NCBI RefSeq assembly: GCF_004210375.1
Contig: NC_134833.1
Span: forward strand, 24,742,063-24,806,062
DNA from: Tachypleus tridentatus
Taxonomy: Eukaryota > Arthropoda > Merostomata > Xiphosura > Limulidae
DNA length: 64,000 nucleotides
Reading direction: 5' to 3'
Part shown: positions 59,343 through 64,000 of the stretch, piece by piece
Layout of the letters: every line of letters starts with the position of its first letter
Position numbering within the stretch: position 1 is the first letter of the stretch
Program-made: the position numbers and the translations under genes
The notes under the pieces: generated by a model
Told to the model about the DNA's origin: nothing
The model's database searches: none
Seen by the model: only the letters and a program-made list of their open reading frames with translations

Positions 59343-62300
59343 TGCAGTGTTAAATAAAGAAGTTGGGGAACATGTTTTAAAAGTGTTAGTATTATTCATA
59401 TTTATCACATTTCAGGAATATTAGCTATAATGAGATGGTTTTGAACACCCAATTAAACGGTTCAGATCAGATGTAATTTGGTGCCCAATGTTCAGAAATT
59501 CTCTATATGCAGCAATTAAGTTTGAAAATGACAATCTGAAACATTTTTCAAGGAGTTCTATTTCCTTTTCATCAAAGCCTTGGTTTTTCTATGCTGGCCA
59601 CTTGTTGAATTCTAAAGTACATAGCTCAGAAATTATGTTTGGAATGAAATTAGAAATGCCTGACCTTGATCCAGTTGGTTCATGAAAAGAATCTGTGAAA
59701 CACTGTTGTCTAATATTTTTTATAATACTAGTTATAGGTTACTATGATTGAAACACCTTGTTGCTATCTGCCAGTTATTGCTATAAACTTCATTTCCTTA
59801 ATGGTATTCCAAGAATTTTGACTTTACATTGTTTGTTAAAATAGTATAGTGCAGCAAATTAACTTGTCTGCATAAACTGTAGTAATATTTTCTGTGCATG
59901 GTTTTGGAAAGAAGAGGTAGTTTTAATACATTATATAAACACTGGTCAAATTTTGATTGATCTTTATCAATGTTACTACTAATTGACTTGAAATGGTAAC
60001 ACTAAGACATTTAACATTTCTAATCAGCTGAAACAGTTATGAATGAACTTACAACTCATCTAGTTTCAACATGTGTCATTTTTTCATTTCTTCTTTCCGT
60101 TTTTATACTACTGGAAACTAAATTTGCTACTGTTGTAAGTATGGTAAAATAGAAAAGACAATGTTCAAAAGCTCTTGCACACTTTGACATCTATAATGCT
60201 AACCCCAACCAATCAGGGAGGATAACTAACAAGTTTATTGAATCAGATCACACTTTCTATAGAGAAATGTTGAAACTATTTTCTCCCATTTCTATACAAT
60301 ACTTTAGAGAATCACTAAATTACATATAATATACTATTGTCTTCAAAGCTGGGAAAATAACTATCAGTAACATCAAAGTAGAGTGTTACTTAACAGTAAT
60401 GTGATCAGTGGAAATTCATTGTTTGATTTTCACAAGGTTTCTACTTGAGCTGCTGAGAGTAAAATAAACATAGGAAATATGTGTCAAAAGATTAGAAGTG
60501 GAATATCTTGGGAGATTTACTGTGGAGTTTCATGATCCATGATGAAAAAAGTCCTGAGTGTTCTCTTAAGTTTCCAAGTCAGTTGCTTATAACATGATAA
60601 CTACAGCAAATAAGTATGAAAAGTATAAACTCTGTCCATAAGTTATTTGGAATTATAACTAACAGAACTACACAATTTTATTTTCCAGTCATTTCTTTTA
60701 CTATATTTTAATAAATACAACTTGAATGAAAGGGTTAATGAATCATTCTTCTAAAGGTGGACAAAATTTCATGAAGTTAGAAATTTCTAAGGTCTCAGTT
60801 GTTCGAAATTGTGAGGGTTGTAAGGGAATGGCATTCTGCTTAAACAGAAATGTAGTAGAAAGCTGTTTCCACACTATTACATCACTGCTGTTAACTTATG
60901 AAGAGAATGGTTTTAATTTAAAGGTGGGGACATTATTTAAATTTGGGGGTAATATTTAAATTAAAGTAACATTTTTTTATTCAGTTAACTTGAATATTAC
61001 TTAATCTAATAAATTATGGCATAAGCTAAACAAAGGTATCATAATTAATAATTTGAAACATTGATAAATCACATAAACTAGGACTTAATTTAGAAAAATA
61101 ATACATTAGTGGATTGCAATCTTTCTGGCTACACTGTATAGGCCTATTTGACTAGCCTGTTGCTTTAGGCCTTGCATTTTACTTGCAGCAGTGGTTCTTG
61201 AAATCAATTACAAAACCAAAGTTTATTTATTACTTGTATAAGAAAGTTTTATAGACACAAGTGAAATAACACAAAATCACATTGAGGATGAAAATGTATA
61301 GCACATCAAGGCAGTAAACTAAACCTGATTATTTTGTTGCTTTAAATTAACACTACAGTCTCTATTAGTCAGTTGGTCAGCTGAAAGCTTACAAACATAT
61401 AGTATCTAAGTTTGGAATTCGATTCTTCACAGTGGATGCAGTAAAATCAGAGAACACATTTTATATTAATTTTACAGGGAGACGAAAATCAAAGGAATGA
61501 AATGCCTAGTAAACCTGGCTAGAAAGACAGTACATATCCTTGTCTTGTGTTAAATTATGACTTTAGTGAATAACTTTTTGTAAACTGGCTGACCTTGTTC
61601 TAAAGATGCTCCTACTAAAATCAGGAGACATTATGCAGTTTTTCCAATGAGATTAAAAACCTTAAATAACATGGTGGCCAATATTCCCCCTAGAAACTTT
61701 GTGTCAGCCCTTCTAAAAGTTGGAATAGGGTAACTGTCAAGACTGAAAATACATATCAGTTTACTTTTCAGTAATATTTTAAACTGTTAAAGTAAAACAC
61801 AAGCTTACCTGTTTAATGTGATGGATAAGAAAACAAAATACAGAACCATAACAATAGTATACAACTTAAGGTAAATATTATTCCTTCCTTATCACAAAAG
61901 TGTTATATCAAAGATCAAAGCACAAAGCTTAAATTTAAAATGAAATTATATTTGTAATTAATATTTCTTTTGTATAAATATGGGAAAATATCTATTTTGT
62001 TGTTGTTCTTCCTGTTAACTTCCTATAGCACATTTGAAATTAAGTTGAACAAGGCCTAAAAAAATATTCTGTCATTACTTCTGTACACAAAGATATTTCA
62101 GGATATATTTGTTTAGAAAGAAACTTCTGTTACCTTGAATAAGACTAGTTGAGTTTCATGTTCATGAAAAGTATATTAAATAAATGATTGGTCTGTGTAT
62201 GACAGATACTGCAATAGTGCCATCCAGAGGATCATAGAACAATTTGTTCTGGAAACAATTTCTGAGATACCCATACAATAACTGGAGAAGAAGAACCAAT

Positions 62301-62387
62301 TTGTCACAGATTAAGTGACAGCTAAGTTTATCACAGCTGCTAAATCAGAAGTCAAGTATTTGTATTTCTTCATTTGTATATTTGCAG
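59343..62387. other. Repeat-poor AT-rich DNA
   Basis: ORFs at 59488-59685 and 60726-60959 (+) are not supported by domains or clear splice sites. Nothing else recognised. Confidence 0.4.
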
Positions 62388-62527
62388 CAGCAACATTTGT
62401 TTTCAACACAGGAAATAAGGCCAAGACATCTTTTACGAGCTAAAAGAACTTCAACATGCAGAACTGATGCAGTAACTTGCTTTGTGGAACCTACAAACAA
62501 ATGATGAAAACCACTCGCAAATTGTTG
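62388..62527 (+). CDS. Candidate internal exon of an unrecognised gene
   Basis: Lies between acceptor TATATTTGCAG (with a second AG three bases later, a NAGNAG site) and the strong donor G|GTAAGT. The frame reads QQHLFSTQEIRPRHLLRAK, then STCRTDAVTCFVEPTN, and meets a stop at an AAA run (62499-62501). With one A fewer it stays open (NDENHSQIV) to the donor. Not recognised; may belong to the same gene as 56443-56642, but phases do not join directly, so further exons would be needed. Confidence 0.45.
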
Positions 62528-62892
62528 GTAAGTATAAGTTTAGAAAATAATATCAGCAGAACATGATAGAAGGATTTTGTTATTTTGAATCCACTGTTGT
62601 TATTTGTGTAATGCACCACAAGCCAGCATTCATCAAAATTAAGGTTGCGTGTCCTGCAGCTGTAATCAAAACATTAAAATCGTAGATGAATTGTGTTTCT
62701 GTTTGAAATAAAACAGCAGTGAAGTTTATATATTACCACTGCTCAGAAATCACTATGATCACACTGTCGTGTACAAAAGCAATAAAAGTTTCAAAGCTCA
62801 AACATTTTCCATGTTTGAAGTGTAGCTTCTTGCTTAACGTAAAATAGAAGCTATTTCTTTTTATTTCAAGTAGACATGATTTTTATTCAAAA

Positions 62893-63005
62893 ACATGAGG
62901 GCTATCAGCATGAGCTCTTCCTAGTTCAGTGCTAAAAGACGAGAGAAGGGAACTAGTCATCACCCCCACTCCCACCAACTCTTGAGTTATTCTTTTTCTT
63001 AACAA
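62893..63005 (-). mobile_element. SINE family A remnant
   Basis: GAGGGCTATCAGCATGAGC, GACGAGAGAAGGGAACTAGTC, ATCACCCCCACTCCCACCAAC; the only family A remnant noticed right of the gap. Confidence 0.75.
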
Positions 63006-64000
63006 TATCACATAGAATAAATGATTTTAAAATCATACACACTGTAAATAATATAAAAGGAAATTAAATAAAATATTTAATAATACATCAAGGAAATTAC
63101 AAATATAATTTATATTTATTCTTATGATAAATTCCCGAACCCTAATTGTATTAAATGTTTTAAATTGGATGACTTTATTTCAATATTCTTATTCCAATAA
63201 GACAACACTGCAGGACGAAACTTTTACTGTCTTTTAATAATGATATTTTTCCTGTCTTTAATATATTGTATTTTGCATTTCAACTTCTTCTGTTTATTGA
63301 ACTCATTCAGTTAAAATGCCAAAATGAACAGTACCGAATAAGGATCAAACATGAGGATTTGGAAGGAATGTGTAGTGTGTTTTACAAATTTTGATGGTTA
63401 ATAATTATCACAACAAATGGTTCTCAAAAGAACTAATAATCAAAATTTTGAATCACAGAACAGTAAAATTGGTTTTAATGTGTTTGTCAAGTTGCAATAA
63501 CTTAATAAAAATATATGTTAGAATAATTTAAGTTCAATATGAAACTACTTTCTTAATGAGTGACATACAGAAATTGAAAACACAAACCTGTGTTTTTTTC
63601 ATTAACAGTGCTATTTCATGACATGAGTAAAAGTGTAATGCAATCCACATCACATTAAAATATCTGCAAGGCCTAAAGTTTAAAAAACAAAACTGTAACA
63701 ATGATTCCTCTGGAGCCCAGGTTATTAATAAATCAGTGTGAACCTTTACTTCCAGCAGTGAGAAAAATAAATTTTGCCTTTGCTGATTGACAATGCTAGA
63801 AACATTTTGAAGTAAATAACATCACATTTTGTTATTGAACTAATGTTAACAGGTTTAATGTTGTTACTTTTAGATGAACTGTTTTATTTCAAAACTAAGC
63901 TTTCTTTGTATTAAATAATATATTTGACTGTCTCTACTTTTTTAGCATTTTCAAATTAATGCACAAGCTTTCAGGTAAATCACTTAAATCTTCTATAAGT
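63006..64000. other. AT-rich DNA without recognised features
   Basis: No long ORF, splice pair or repeat recognised. Confidence 0.4.

Overview
The window is AT-rich animal nuclear DNA (about 30% GC by eye) dominated by dispersed repeats. The commonest repeat is a ~275-bp SINE. It has a tRNA-like head (GCCCGGCATGGCC..., box-B-like GGTTCGAAT), a conserved body and an AAACAAAC-rich tail. From memory it matches the SINE that fills horseshoe crab (Limulus/Tachypleus) genomes, so a xiphosuran or other chelicerate is the likeliest source. The CR1-type LINEs, Tc1 element and capsid-like fragments fit an arthropod but do not prove the species.

Layout. 1-3130: degenerate ~45-bp minisatellite split by a decayed Tc1 transposon. 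3140-7205: SINEs in AT-rich DNA. 7591-8134 (-): two candidate exons of an unrecognised gene. 8250-20780: SINEs of two families, a LINE reverse-transcriptase remnant and copies of a further hairpin-rich repeat family ('family C'). 20780-20990 (-): a fragment of a repetitive arthropod protein family. 22431-24363 (-): a complete two-exon alpha-1,2-fucosyltransferase-like gene (GT11) with a SINE in its coding exon, flanked by an 11-bp target-site duplication. 25000-36950: SINEs, family C repeats and AT-rich filler. 37050-39485 (-) and 48870-52190 (+): two decayed CR1-like LINE copies, each next to a fragment resembling the F54H12.2-like (Polinton/Maverick lineage) protein. 40500-43130: more GC-rich block with unrecognised ORFs. 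52609-52961 (-): PDZ-domain exon. 53410-53909: exactly 500 N. 53910-64000: repeat-poor DNA with two candidate exons (56443-56642 and 62388-62527, both +).

The clearest gene is the fucosyltransferase: membrane-anchor exon, matched splice phases, GRLGNQM and HVRRTD motifs and the family's C-terminal block. It carries the SINE plus four apparent one-base frameshifts, all in homopolymers. A similar A-run shift occurs in the unrelated 62.4-kb exon, so part of the damage may be assembly error. The main novelty candidates are this SINE-interrupted gene, a 765-bp SINE-LINE-SINE composite flanked by its own target-site duplication (29746-30510) with an apparent source-like locus at 50.2-50.75 kb, the hairpin-rich repeat family C, and a near-perfect 99-bp hairpin in the fucosyltransferase intron. 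No CRISPR, rRNA, prokaryotic operon or intact transposon was seen. Most short ORFs are chance frames in AT-rich DNA or repeat shadows.
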